A DNA stretch of 64,000 nt from assembly GCA_030248195.1 (NCBI GenBank), contig JASAND010027999.1:1-64000 (forward strand), in the 5' to 3' direction. The translations under genes and the position numbers were made by a program. Within the stretch, counting starts at the first letter, position 1, and every line of letters begins with the position of its first letter. This DNA comes from Trissonchulus latispiculum. Taxonomy: Eukaryota; Nematoda; Enoplea; Enoplida; Ironidae. Below, in pieces: positions 26,090-37,439 of this stretch. The notes beneath the pieces are model-generated. The model saw only the letters and a program-made list of their open reading frames with translations, had not been told where the DNA came from and did not search any database.

Positions 26090-26290
26090 ACTGACTTAAC
26101 CACTGGAGATAGCTCAAAGCTTGTAAAAGCAAAAATGTTCATTTTCGTGTCCTCTTTCCAGCCATAACAACCAATCCGGTGTCTAGTCTACCTGCTGGGA
26201 GCCTAAGGCCAAAAACCAAAACTTTCTTATCTTTTGGCCTAAAAATACGGGACTGGTCCCAGAATGCTAAAGAGCACGGAAATAGGTTAT
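26090..26290. repeat. Dispersed repeat, direct copy at 56050-56250
   Basis: Shared blocks: 'gatagctcaaa', 'gtaaaagcaaaaatgttca', 'ccataacaaccaatccggtg', 'gggactggtcccag' and 'taaagagcac'. Same orientation in both copies. The palindrome GGGACTGGTCCC is conserved. No reading frame is shared. Confidence 0.7.
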
Positions 26291-26759
26291 TTCGTAAGTA
26301 TTAGCCATTTACGTAAAGGATTAAAGTCGTATGATTCAAAAATACCCGAAAGGAAATCAACACCTTAACGTGTCACCTATAGCAGGTTGAATCTAGATGA
26401 GCATAGTATTTGAGCAAGCATCTTAAGTCCTGCTGTGCTTGTTTACGCTTCACTAGAAAGCGAGCATTTTAGATCAAGGGCACAAATATTGGAAATAAAA
26501 TGTTTCAAATCACATGAATTTGAAAACTTTCTATTTCTGGACAGTGGTGTAAAACTATCAGAGATGAGCACGGGCCGGATTTCTTCGTACCGGCACGCTG
26601 TTACAAGATTTCGGCCCGGCTTGCAAACTAGCAAAATACGGCCCGGCAAACTAAAGGCAAATTTCCAAAGCCATACTAACAATATATATTATTTCAAAGG
26701 CTTCAATACAACCTGGAAACGCTAAATAATACTACGAAATCATAGATTTGTAGGACAAC

Positions 26760-27176
26760 CATACATTAACATAGGGTCAGGTCCTGGCGGGGCTTGTCCC
26801 CAAAACATTTTCAGGGGTGGCTTGTATCTCAAGAATAAATTTGTAAATTGTTTCGAAAAATTAACGCTGATTTTATTAAAATTTGCAATTTTTTGTCAAA
26901 ATTTGCAAAAAATCTTCAATTTTTGGAAAAAATTTCAGAATTTAGCCCGATTTTTGCGAAAAATTAAAAAAAAAAACATTTTAACTAAAAAATTCCGGCG
27001 AAGCCTGAAATTTTCTGAAATTTTACTGTAAAAACTATTTTTTCGACTATTTTTGGTTACCCCTTGGCCATTTATTCGTTACCCCTTGTCTCCGACGGCG
27101 ATAGGGCTTGTACCTTGTCAGGGTTGGGGGGCGGGGGACTTGGACCCCCTCCCAGACCCCTCCGCGTTAACCTATG
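26760..27176. mobile_element. hAT-type MITE with near-exact 8-bp TSD
   Basis: The element is 417 bp, flanked by AGGACAAC and AGTACAAC (7 of 8 matching). Termini are CATACATTAACATAGGGTC and, reversed, CATAGGTTAACGCGG. It is the most complete copy of the CATAnnTTAAC family here, with 'gggcttgtccccaa' near the left end and 'gcgatagggcttgtacc' near the right. Confidence 0.8.
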
Positions 27177-27184
27177 AGTACAAC

Positions 27185-27967
27185 CAGAATGAGGACATAT
27201 TTAGCAAATTTTAGCTCTTTCACAACATTTTCTTGGAGCACTGTCAATCCAACCTACAGTTAGAAAACTTGTCGGCCCGACCAGCAAACTTATGGTTGTC
27301 GGCCCGGACGGAAGCTCAACTGTGATAACTACATTCCAGAGCCAGTTCAATCCAATATTTCAAGGAACACTGAACTTAGGAATACCGTTTCCAATCTTCG
27401 AAAGTATTTCGGTTGCTGCCGCAGTTGTTGATGTTAAACTCTGGTTGGTCTGATTTGAAAACGTACAGGTGACTATTGCTGTCAGAAAGACAATCTTAAC
27501 TTTGCAAATGGTTCGCCTAAATAGAGATACTTAGCATTAACTTACGCCAGTTAAGATTTAATGAAAGTTTAATTGGTAAATCCTGGTAAAGTGGTTTCAA
27601 TTTGCTTTCGAGCTTATGTTAAAAATACTTTTTAGGAACACATGTATCACAAACCCACTACAGTACAGAGCTTGAAGGATAAGTAGTGCTCATATTTTCA
27701 AGATAAAAGTGGATTCTAGTTAGACAGACTGGTTCTACTTACATTTCAACTCACACTAGATCAGAAGACAGTCACAATGAAAATTTTAATGTTTTCAGTT
27801 AGTAATTAACTTTTAGTAATATTATTGATTTTCTCAACCAAAGTACATTGTTAACAAACAAACCAGGAAATAACCAAATAATAATTCTTGCAATTATTAA
27901 ATATTTCTTAAGGGTGACTGGGGTGCCCCAAAATTTCTTGGACCGGTTTCATTTTTTGCAGAAATAT
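27185..27967. other. No gene seen
   Basis: A spacer between two MITE blocks; nothing recognisable. Confidence 0.55.
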
Positions 27968-27975
27968 ACACCATG

Positions 27976-28665
27976 CATAGGTGTGGCTGGCGAAAAAAGT
28001 GGGGGTGGGGGGTTTGAAAAAAGTAGGGAGGGGGGCTTGGCAAAAAAGGGGGAGGGGGGGGTTAGGTAAGTCGATAGGTCGATTTGGGGGGAGGGGTAAG
28101 AAAAATTTCCGAGGGGGGGGGGCTCTGGCGAAAAATCGGTTTTTCGTTAAAAAACTGAAAAATTTTCTCAATTTTCAGCTGTTTAGCGATTTTTAAGGTA
28201 ATTAAACGAATATTAGCAATTTTTCGCTAATTTTTTGAAAATTTTCTAATTTTTGGCTGAAAGGCTGCAAAAATTCAGGTAGGGGGTTGAAAATTTCTAG
28301 GGGGGGGGGTCGGCCGACGGCCGAGTTGGGGGGAGGGGCATAGGTGTGGCTGGGCAAAAAATCGGGGGGGGGGGGGGGGGGGTTCCGACGGAGGATGGGG
28401 GGGACCCCCCCCCCCCCGAAATTTTCGATTTTATGCCATTTTTGACCACTTTTTGGCCAAAAATCTGGTGGGGAGTAGCAAAAATCTGAAAATCTGGGGG
28501 GGGGGTCGCCAAAATTTGTCATTTTGGTGGGGGGGGGGGGGGCCCCCCCCACCCCCCCCTAACACACCTATGGGGAGGGGTAGAAAAAATTTTTAAGGGG
28601 GAGGGTCGGCGACCCCTCCATTTGGGGGGAGGGGTCCCCCCACCCCCGCCCCTAACACACCTATG
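27976..28665. mobile_element. G-rich hAT-type MITE, outer copy
   Basis: Exact ACACCATG repeats flank the element (27968-27975 and 28666-28673). Termini: CATAGGTGTGGCTGG and, reversed, CATAGGTGTGTTAGGGG. Long G and C runs fill the inside. A second element of the same family is inserted at 28339. Confidence 0.85.
28339..28572. mobile_element. G-rich hAT-type MITE, nested inner copy
   Basis: The element is 234 bp with the same CATAGGTGTGG termini as its host element. It is flanked by exact GGGAGGGG repeats (28331-28338 and 28573-28580). It is a younger insertion inside 27976-28665. Confidence 0.85.
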
Positions 28666-29057
28666 ACACCATGTGCGTGGTCAAAAATATTTGGTCGTTG
28701 GTTCTCGGCTGGCTCGCTGTAGGTCGCCAGGCACCCGCCAACTTTTCGTGACACCCACTGTTTGGTTTAATGAAAACATCTAAGGTTTGGCACAATGAGA
28801 GAAGATATATTGGATAATATAACATGGCATTTGCTTTGCTGTCACCCTAACCGTTAGAGAGCAACGGTATCCCAAACTTGAAAAATCGTCGCAAATTTGG
28901 AGACTTTTGGTTGCCGAATCAAAAATTTAAATCTGGTGTGACCCCGGAAGCTGAAATTTAGTGTGAACTTACACCCCATAGGCATGGGCGTATTCAGGGG
29001 AAGGGTTTTGGGGGTTGAAACCCCCTCCTTTTGGGTTAAATTTTATCAATATTCAAT

Positions 29058-32000
29058 CATAGGGTATGGGGAGGTAGTTCCGGGCTCTCGCCAGGCCTAA
29101 CTTACCCTGGTAACTCAGGACATTGCACGTTGGCGTCCTGTGGCAAAATCCTCTCCGAACTCCACCCCCATCTCCTCCTGTGATGCCTATGAGCTTTTGT
29201 CTGCCGCTGTGCTTTCTTGCTTCAGGGCGGACCGGTGGTAACTGGGGATGGATCCGATGACCCGAGGGCGGATATGGTACTTGGTCTTGGTCCATGGTGC
29301 CCCGCCTTGTTCAAACTATACCGGGTCTAGGGTTGGGAATCGGCGCCTCCCAACCGACGCACTCTGCTAGCCGTGTATCTCCATACTAAACCAATGCGTA
29401 TCAGCCAATCCTAAGGTTTTACTGTGCCCAAGGGATGAATGGCCGGGGCTTATATCCGGTTCTAAGCAGTACTTTATATCTCTCGGCTACCCCTGGAGAT
29501 CCGGGGCTCCTCCAGGGCCAATCCTTCTGGCTCCCCGAGAATGATGCTGTATGGAAAACATTTTGTGCTCTTTTCTTAATAAATCCTGTGATAATTTTGA
29601 AGGCTTCAATTCTGACGACCTTAGCCTGTCTGAGGCAGTCCTGAGCTGTGCCTTATCAGATGGTAATAGTGGTTCTTCGTTTCGAGGCTTCTCTCCAGGT
29701 GATGTTCGATCGACGGCCCAATATGTAAACTCAATACTAAGATCCGAAGCTTTGCGGTGCCCACGCGACTGGCCCTTACTACATCCGAAGCATTCGCTCA
29801 AGGTTGGCTTCTGGAATGTTCAGACAGCTGCGGATCAACAACGAAGGTTTATTCTGGCATGTGATATGGAGCGTTATGGTTTGGACATCATGGTGATTAC
29901 TGAAGCCCGTATAGCTGGAACAGGGATGGAATATATTGACGCGCAGTCCAACAGATACTCCCTCTACTACAGCGGCCATGCCTCTCATGCTGTCAGGGGT
30001 GTCGGACTGGTGCTTTCAAGGGAGGCAAATAATGCCCTGATCTCTTTCTCTGCTGTCAGCGATCGTATACTTTATGCGAGGCTTAAAGCTTGGAATGGTT
30101 ACATCTCTGTTATTGGTTGCTATGCGCCTACTGAAGTCTCTGATGATGACTCAAAAGATCAGTTTTATCAGCAACTGCAAGATACTTTAGGCGATACCCC
30201 TGCTTCCGACTATTTGGTCCTTCTTGGGGATTTCAATGCAGAAATTGGCCGTCACCGTGAAGGATGGGAGAAAGTCCGTGGACCATATGGCTCCGGCAAA
30301 CTGAACGATAATGGAGTGCGCCTATTGTCCCTTGCTGGCGTGTATGATCTCTGTGTTGCCAACAGCTACTTCCGGCATAAGACCTCACATTTTCTTTCTT
30401 GGCAAAGGAACACTGGCCGGTGCAAGAAGCTGCTCGACTATCTTCTGGTCAGAAGGCGCTGGCGATCCTCTGTAAACAACTGTAGAGCTGTTCGGGGTAC
30501 TGCCTTACCCTCTGATCATGAACTAATAATCACAAGTCTAACCCTTAAGCTTGCTACTGTGCCGAAGAACAGACGCCTGGCCCCACTGGATGTTGATAAG
30601 TTCACAAGTCCGGAGGTGAGAAACAGATATAGTATTGAGATCAGCAATAAATTCCAAGCTTTATTTGTGGACGAGGAAAGCCAGAGCTGTGTTGATCAGA
30701 TGTGGGGAAAACTTAAAACAGGAATTCTGGAGACAGCGGAAGTGGTGTTGGGCAGAAGAAAAGGAAAAAAGAAACGATTGCCTGTATCGGAAAAAACCTG
30801 TAGGCTCGCATCTGCGTGTCGTTCAGCAGCTGATGCCGATTCTAAGACAAGGCTAAAGAAATCTCTTCGCCGCCAGCTGAAACGGGACAAGGAGAGAGAG
30901 TGGAACCTAATGGCGGAACGGATGGAACGGGCTGGAGCAAGCGGCAATTCTCGGACCCTTTTCTCCCTCCTGCGGGAAGCCACCGGTCGGAAACCTCTTG
31001 TATGTGGAGCTGTGAATGATATCAATGGGCGACCCATTCGAGACAAAATGCAGCAGCTAGACCGCTGGAGACAGCACTTTGATAATCTATTGAATAGACC
31101 TTTACCTGCAAAAATTTTCCAAGATGCTGAACCACCAAAGCCACCGGCAACAGCTGATAATCGCTGTGATCCACCTAATTTGCAGGAAGTGCTGAAAGCT
31201 ATACGACTATTGAAGTCGGGGAAGGCTGCAGGAATTGACGGCATCTGTCCAGAACTGTTCATTCATGCAGCTGAAGAAATCGCTCCTTACTTGGTCACGC
31301 TTTTTGAGAAGATCTGGGCTGACAGCCAGTCGCCAGCTGAATGGCAGAAAGCTATCGTAGTTCCCGTGTACAAGAAGGGTGACAGGAGAAATTGCGATAA
31401 CTATAGAGGAATTTCCCTGCTACCCATTGCTGGAAAAATATTATCATTGGTAATTCTTAACCGGATTGTTGACCAACTGGATGAACAAACCAGAGAGCAA
31501 CAAGCAGGATTCCGGAAGGGAAGGGGAACAATCGATCACATTTTTGCTCTACGCCAAATCCTCCAACGACGATCATCCTACAGAAAGGAAACATGGCTAG
31601 CATTTCTCGATTTTAAGGCGGCCTTCGATAGTATAGACAGAGAGAGCCTCTGGAACCTGCTGAGACTATCAGGCGTACCTCAAAAATTGGTTTCTATCGT
31701 TATTGATATGTACAACAAGTCTACGTGTCAGATCAGAGTGGATGGGAGTTTAACATCAGAATTTACGGTGTCTTCAGGTGTCCGCTAAGGTGATGTATTA
31801 TCGCCCATATTGTTCCTTCGTGCTATCGATTGGGTCATGAATCATGCAGTTCTGCCTGAGGATGGTGTTGAGACAGCTGTAGATACCGTGGTCGCAGACC
31901 TGGAGTATGCAGATGATGTAGTTCTCCTGGCAGATTCTGAAGCCGATTTGCAGCAACAAACGAATCGTGTTGATGGCTGGGGTAGAATGGTTGGCCTACT

Positions 32001-32768
32001 TTTGAACGCTTCGAAGTGTAAAGTCGTAGCTCCTGTTGCTGCAGACCTCAGACAAAGCAATGTTGCGGTAAACGGCACTCCTGTTGAAAGAGTTGAAAAC
32101 TTTGCTTATCTAGGCAGTAACATCAATGCCACAGTTAGTCTGAATGCGGAAATAAATGTAAGAATTGGCAAAGCAACTGCAGTATTTAGGCAACTCTACA
32201 AATGTCTGTGGTCTAAGCGCCAAATATCCACCAAGACCAAACTCAGAATTTTTGATGCCATCGTTTTGCCTGTGCTATTGTATGCTTCTGAAACCTGGAC
32301 TGTAAGGAGTTCTGATCTGCGAAAGCTGGAGGTGTTCGAAAGGCAATGCCTCCGCAGCATCCTCGGGATTAAAAGAAGTGATCGCATTCGAAATGAAGAA
32401 CTATACGTCAGATGTCACCAGCGAACTCCTCTGTCGGCGGCCATACAACGCGCAAGGCTCCGCTGGTTGGGACATGTATCCCGCTCTCACCAGACTGGAA
32501 TAGTCTATTCTAGCCTATTTAGACCCGCACCCCAAAACTGGCGGAGGCCTCCTGGGCGTCCCCCCTTATTGTGGAATAAAGTGGTTGAGAGGGATCTGTG
32601 GAGTGTTCTGGCACCGTACAGGCACGCTGGGTTTCCCTGGGAAGTGGTGGTCCGGGACCTAGCGATGGACAGGGTACAATGGAGAAGCATGATCAGACGC
32701 ATTGGTTTAGATCGGAGCCCGTCAGATGGCTGAAGCAGCGATGAAGACGGATCAAGTACAAGTACAAG
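29058..32768 (+). mobile_element. RTE-like non-LTR retrotransposon, nearly intact
   Basis: The element is about 3.7 kb, with a roughly 490-bp 5' region, one long endonuclease and reverse-transcriptase frame (29551-32733) and a 3' tail of TACAAG repeats (near 32755-32766). Candidate target repeats AATATTCAAT (29048-29057) and AATATTCCAT (32769-32778) match at 9 of 10 positions. The single-ORF plan, apurinic-type endonuclease and short repeated 3' tail fit RTE-like elements; the clade was not tested by phylogeny. The only obvious lesion is one stop inside the reverse transcriptase. Confidence 0.8.
29551..32733 (+). pseudogene. LINE endonuclease and reverse transcriptase, one in-frame stop
   Basis: Element-encoded enzyme that would nick target DNA and copy its own RNA. 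The endonuclease domain (residues about 85-330) shows GFWNVQT, ITEARIAG, GCYAPTE, GDFNAEIG and SDHELI. The reverse-transcriptase domain (about 530 onward) shows GKAAGIDG, PVYKKGDRRNCDNYRGISLL, QQAGFRKGRGT, LDFKAAFDSID and, after the stop, YADDVVLLADS. The thumb and C-terminal part follow (YLGSNI, LRWLGHVSRS). Codon 746 is TAA (31786-31788) at a place where related enzymes have Gln (GVRQGD). The frame is otherwise open and in phase to 32733, about 1,060 codons. The start at 29551 is the first ATG of the frame. A single C-to-T change explains the stop, so decay is recent. Confidence 0.9.
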
Positions 32769-33617
32769 AATATTCCATTACAAAAGTGGAAATTTTTGAC
32801 AAAACCCCCTCCTTTTCAATAAATTTTAGTCAAAACCCCCCTCCTTTTGAAAATCTTGGATACGCCCCTGCCCATAGGGACATAATATTGTGCCAAATAT
32901 GAAAAAATTCTACCCAGGCATTTTAGTTTTATTCCGCTTGAAACATGAAAAATGTCAATTTTGCTGAGGTTCAAAGGTTGCTCACTCACAGTGTTCTAGC
33001 TTTCAAACAAATTTCAGTTTTTCGAAAATGACTTGAAATATATAGGTGGCAAATACTCGATTACACCAAGAAACAGAAAAGTTGTTCAGAGTCATGAAAG
33101 CTGTCGATCAATATATATACATATTGTGTGTATTGGACAATCTTCGAAAAGCTTTTGTCGGTTTCTGCCGGTTTTTGTAACTTTTTTCATATTTCAAGTG
33201 AAATAAAACTAAATGCCTGTGCAGAATTCCTTCATATTTGGCACAATTTTGTAGACCTGTGGGATGCATGTTCACACCAAATTTCAGCTTCCGGGATTGC
33301 ACCAGAATTAAATTTTTTGATCCGGCGACCACACTTTTTCAAATTTTAAACGATTCTTCAAGTTTAGGATAGCATCTTTTTACAGTAAAACCATACCCAT
33401 ATTTTTGGTATTGGCCAAAGCAGTCTAGTTTGACAGTGTTCCAAAGTTGACCCCTGAAAACACCTCTGAAACCTAAGAAATTTTAAATTTTGCTAAGCTT
33501 ATTTCTAGACACCTATAAGGAAAACTTAGCTAGTCTTTGGCATAGGGGTATATGTGGACCCCCTCTAGCGTTTCGTATAGACGGCAGCCTCCTGCCTTTT
33601 ATGCAGGCTGAGTACTG

Positions 33618-33669
33618 GGTGTGTTTTTTCCCCGCCCATTTTGACCCCTCAGCGGGGAAAAAACACACC
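33618..33669. repeat. 18-bp-stem hairpin
   Basis: GGTGTGTTTTTTCCCCGC (33618-33635) pairs exactly with 33652-33669. A related weaker hairpin lies at about 34060-34098, and a single arm (TGTGTTTTTCCCCGCC) at about 34246. This suggests a small foldback family. Confidence 0.75.
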
Positions 33670-34265
33670 ACCCAATTTTCACAAATAGTCCAATATGTAG
33701 TTCTGAGCAATTCTGATGCTCTTAAACGATAAAGCGGGTCTTGTTTTGTAATTTTGGTTCAAAAAATATGCACTTAGAGCCTCTAATAGCTCATAAATTA
33801 AGGATTAAAATTTGCTGCATCATCGTGCCAGGTTTCATATGTTTACAAGGCAAATTTTTAAAAATCTTTAAAAACTTAATGAAATTGCAATTTAACGCCA
33901 AAACTAACTTAAATAATGATAAACAATGACATTTGCAAGTGTTTTGGTATATTTATAGTTGTCTGGTGCCGCTTTTGCTGCGATTTGCGATCATTTCATG
34001 GGTTCAGGTGCCTTGACATAACACCCAGGATCATTTTTAGCACCGTGTTTTTCCCCGCCGGTGTGTTTTTTCCCCAAATTGCGGGGAGAAAAAACACAGA
34101 CAAAATCGATTATTGCTACTGATGTACAAGGGATCAGGCGGATTTCTATACATGAATCGATAGAACTAGGAGCGATATACACCATGGTACAAACGCAAGC
34201 TCTCTCAGCCTTAAGACAAAAAAGTTACAGCCTTAGTTCCGTATATGTGTTTTTCCCCGCCCTGA

Positions 34266-34676
34266 CTATATATGCCCCAGACCAAAACGCCGAACGCAGT
34301 TTTAGGCCGTTTGACCATTAGTCAATAGGCCCCATAGGCTGTAGTGACCAGTGGTCACTTCCATCGGTTTCGGCGATATGCCCATTGAAACGAGAGTAGT
34401 CGATTTACTATATATGCCCCCGACCAAAACGCCGAAAACGCAGTTTTAGGCCGTTTGACCAGTGGTCAATAGGGCTCCCAGGCCGACCTGTGGTCACTTC
34501 CGTCGGTTTCGAAGATATGCCCATTGAAACGAGCGTAGTCGATTTACTATACATGCCTCCGACCAAAACGCCGAAAAACGCTGTTTAGACTGAGTTTTCC
34601 CAACTTTGACCCTGGGCTAGGAACCACGGGAGCCATGCTGACCAGCGTTCACTTCGGGCGGTATCGGCAGTATGCT
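34266..34676. repeat. Tandem repeat, about 140-bp unit
   Basis: Three head-to-tail units start near 34268, 34411 and 34550. Each has 'gaccaaaacgccgaa', 'ggccgtttgacca' (weak in the third), a 'cacttc' block and 'gatatgcccattgaaacg'. The third unit is interrupted by the LINE at 34677 and resumes at 35573. Confidence 0.75.
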
Positions 34677-35572
34677 GTTGTTGTTGTTGTTATGTCCTGG
34701 ATCATCTGGCGGACCAATATGATATAGACCACCTTAGAGGCGGCCTATTCCCCGCAGGAAATCCACCACTGCAAGGGGGGCCTCCGTAAGGACCGCCAAC
34801 GTAGGGTTGGTTCCCAGATGCCTGGCCCGGGGGATTGCGTGCGCTGGGCAATCTATGAACAGATGCTGCAGATCTTCCGATTCATGCCCGCATAGGGGGC
34901 ATTGGGGGAAGTCAGAGATGCCGATTCGGTGTCTGTACTGGCCAAGAATTCTCGAGTGTCCATTACAGCGTAGTTGGGCCAGGGTTGATCTGATTTGCCT
35001 CGGGAGGGATACCTCCGGGCTGATATGGTGGTCTTCCGCCGGAGTATATTCCCAGCCGGTCTTGTTCAGCCCTTGCCGAGACCACACGGGCCCTAAAATG
35101 TCGCTGAATGACCGCCTATGCGGTGACGTAGTCAACGCGGATATTGGGCTGTCCTGGGGCAGATGACGCTTCCTTGGCCGCCTGATCAGCCTCTTCGTTC
35201 CCAGTCACTCCGACATGTGCTGGGACCCATTGGAAGGTTGTGTGGCCCAACAGCTGGGTTATCTCCGCCAGTCTAGTCCAGATGAGGTTTACCACCGGGG
35301 AATTGCTCGCCTGCATTGGGTTGGACAGCCTGGAGATGCTAGATTGGGAGTCAGAGCAGACACGGATTTCTTTCCATTCAGGGTTCCAGTTTCCAACTAC
35401 CCAGGACAGGCCGGATTCAATAGCCATTAGTTCAGCCCTGTAGCTAGAGCAAACCGACCCGGCCGGTAGAAGGATTCGCTCCAACATGTTGCCTGCTCCC
35501 GAGAAGATTATGGCTGCAGATCCTCCGTTTCGTATGCCCTCCTCTACGGAACCGTCCGTCCAAATGACGATG
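34677..35572 (-). mobile_element. 5'-truncated LINE with RNase H domain
   Basis: A 13-bp exact target duplication (TCGGCAGTATGCT) lies at 34664-34676 and 35573-35585. On the - strand the element starts inside a protein domain and ends with an (AAC)n tail next to the left duplication. Only RNase H and a terminal zinc knuckle remain; the endonuclease and reverse transcriptase are absent. RNase H separates it from the RTE-like LINE at 29 kb and points to an I/R1/Jockey-type group. Confidence 0.85.
34734..35572 (-). pseudogene. LINE RNase H and zinc-knuckle remnant
   Basis: The RNase H part (about 35116-35572) shows the catalytic pattern: IVIWTDGSVEEG (Asp), YRAELMAIESGL (Glu), VCSDSQSSI (Asp) and VPAHVGVTGNEEADQAAKEA (late His/Asp). 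A one-base shift near 35120-35130 then moves the frame to 34734-35135. There FSDILGPVW leads to a CPLCGHESEDLQHLFIDC zinc knuckle, common at the end of such LINE proteins. The open frame seems to start at 35640, but the first 22 codons lie outside the element in flanking repeat DNA. It is non-functional as a retrotransposon. Confidence 0.85.
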
Positions 35573-35948
35573 TCGGCAGTATGCTCATCGCTTTCAGCGA
35601 CCCTGATTTTGGGCACCACCCCAAGGCCGAAAAACGCCATTTTTAGTGACTTTTAGGGCATTTCTAGTAAAAGTGGGACTGAAACTTTTCGCCCAAACAG
35701 GCCAAAAAATGCAAAGTTTGGGCCCATTTCCTGAAAGCTAGGGAGCAAAATTAAAAAATCCCCCTCGTTACTTTATGCACCCCTACTGGTAATTTTCAAC
35801 AAAAGATACTAGACCTCTCCAGCTTCTACCCAGTTCTAGAAAAGTGTGACTAAAATTTGCGAAAAATAGCGAAAGTCCGACTTTGGGACCTTGGCACAGA
35901 GCCAAAATTGGCCAGGTGCCAAAATGACCAAAAAAGGTAGCATGGGGG

Positions 35949-37008
35949 CAGTGGCGCACCCAGACTTTTCTAACAGGGGGGGGGCGGCGCCAAAGTTGCA
36001 ACTTTTCTTTTCAAATTTATGTATTTCTACACGTTTTCTATATATATATATACAAGTTTTACTTTGAGAACAAGCATGTAAGTTGTTTTCATTGCTTGAG
36101 GTAGTTAAATAGAATTAAACATTCACATAAACGTGAAAGCAGGGGGTCTGGGGGCGCTGCCCCCCAGAAGTTGAGAATTTTTTGCATTCTAGACATGAAA
36201 GCAATTTTTTCTGACCACTTTTCAGGCTGGCGCCATTGTTTCACCAGACATATAAGGTATGCAACTCAAACTGATAAAATTCAAACTAAGCAACGCAACG
36301 TAACTATGATAAAACGGGGGTCTGGGGACAGTAGCCCCCAGCTAAAAGCTAGAGCTCTTTTTAAAAAGTAGCACCAGTTTAGAAATTTTTAGAGCCATCT
36401 TGTGGAAAGCGGAAACGAAAGCATTTGTGTTTGCATTTTCAAATTGCAATTTTAAATTCAAATTTCATTGCAATTGAAGAAATTAATACGTAGTTACAAT
36501 TTTTGAACATTTCGTCAAATATTGCTTATTTTTCATTGCTTTGTCTGCAATGTAAACGGATATCCGGATATCCAAATATTCCTATCACTAGGCATTCTAG
36601 CTCGGCTACAATGGAAACATATACATAGAAATACGCGAATAGAAATACACACATAATAATAAGGCGATAAATTTTTTGGAAATGTTTTCAAAAAAAGTAT
36701 CTGAAACACGTTTAATTTTCATCTGAGACAACTGAAAATTTCTACTCAAGGACTAAATTTTTGCGGAACTTTACATTTTCAAAGAATTTTCAAAAAAGTG
36801 AGGAATTTCGCAGTTTTTTTCGTAAAAAAGACAGCAGCTACCACCCAACCCCATATGCTATCCTCAAAATGCACAAAAAATGGTTAATTCGCGCCGCAGG
36901 CGCGAAGATTTTTGTTTTTTCTGCTTTTCCTCCTTTCTGCATCTTTTTTTCCGACCTTCGAAACCTGACAGGGGGGGCGGCCGCCCCCCCCCCTTGGGTG
37001 CGCCCCTG
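35949..37008. mobile_element. hAT-type element with exact 8-bp TSD
   Basis: The element is 1,060 bp, between exact CATGGGGG repeats (35941-35948 and 37009-37016). Termini: CAGTGGCGCACCCAG and, reversed, CAGGGGCGCACCCAA. It carries two copies of the G/C hairpin cassette (about 36141-36176 and 36314-36356) and a right end shared with 38160-38336. No transposase frame is visible, so it is non-autonomous. Confidence 0.85.
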
Positions 37009-37439
37009 CATGGGGGGATCCTGTCTACCAATATATAATAGTAGTATGGTGCCAAAATGCCCCCATCGTTCCAACACTTGTCCGTAAAATGCATTTCCAA
37101 TAAGCGTTATTCACCGAGAAAAAAAAACAAACGCACGGTAACTATATATCGCCTAGTGCAAAAATTGGAAGTTTCGAATTCGAACCAAAAGCATGGTGGT
37201 ACTTGTAGTACTACTCGAGTTGTTTACGATGGCAACCTTTTTACCACTCCCGGACCTGTAATTAGCTGGCACCAGGCCAACGCGATCTCCAGGGGGCCGC
37301 GCAGAAGCCTTTACACCCATATTAAGCGCATACATGATATGTATATGTCGTATATGTCGTGTCTGTCGTATATGTGTATATGTCGTCACATTATGTCGTA
37401 TATGTACGTATCTGATATGACTGGCCAAATAAACGGTTT

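Larger units (their letters stand above)
28983..32870. mobile_element. hAT-type MITE split by a LINE
   Basis: Exact CCCATAGG repeats occur at 28975-28982 and 32871-32878. Termini: CATGGGCGTATTC and, reversed, CAGGGGCGTATCC. The MITE itself is only about 180 bp (28983-29057 plus about 32769-32870) and carries 'accccctcctttt' repeats. The LINE at about 29058-32768 separates its halves. Confidence 0.85.

Noticed and set aside
28202..28552. Pro/Gly-rich frames across 27.9-28.6 kb
   Set aside because: They come from G-runs and C-runs in MITEs; the base composition, not selection, keeps them open.
30696..31262. Long - strand open frame inside the LINE
   Set aside because: It is the antisense shadow of the reverse-transcriptase frame and has no motif.
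31786..31788. Alternative genetic code (TAA read as Gln)
   Set aside because: The Suv3 and LRR exons use standard codons with no in-frame TAA, and Suv3 ends at a normal TAG. The stop is better explained as a point mutation in a mobile element.
35116..35640. Host ribonuclease H gene
   Set aside because: The domain lies between exact 13-bp target repeats, continues into a LINE zinc knuckle and ends in an (AAC)n tail, so it is a LINE remnant.
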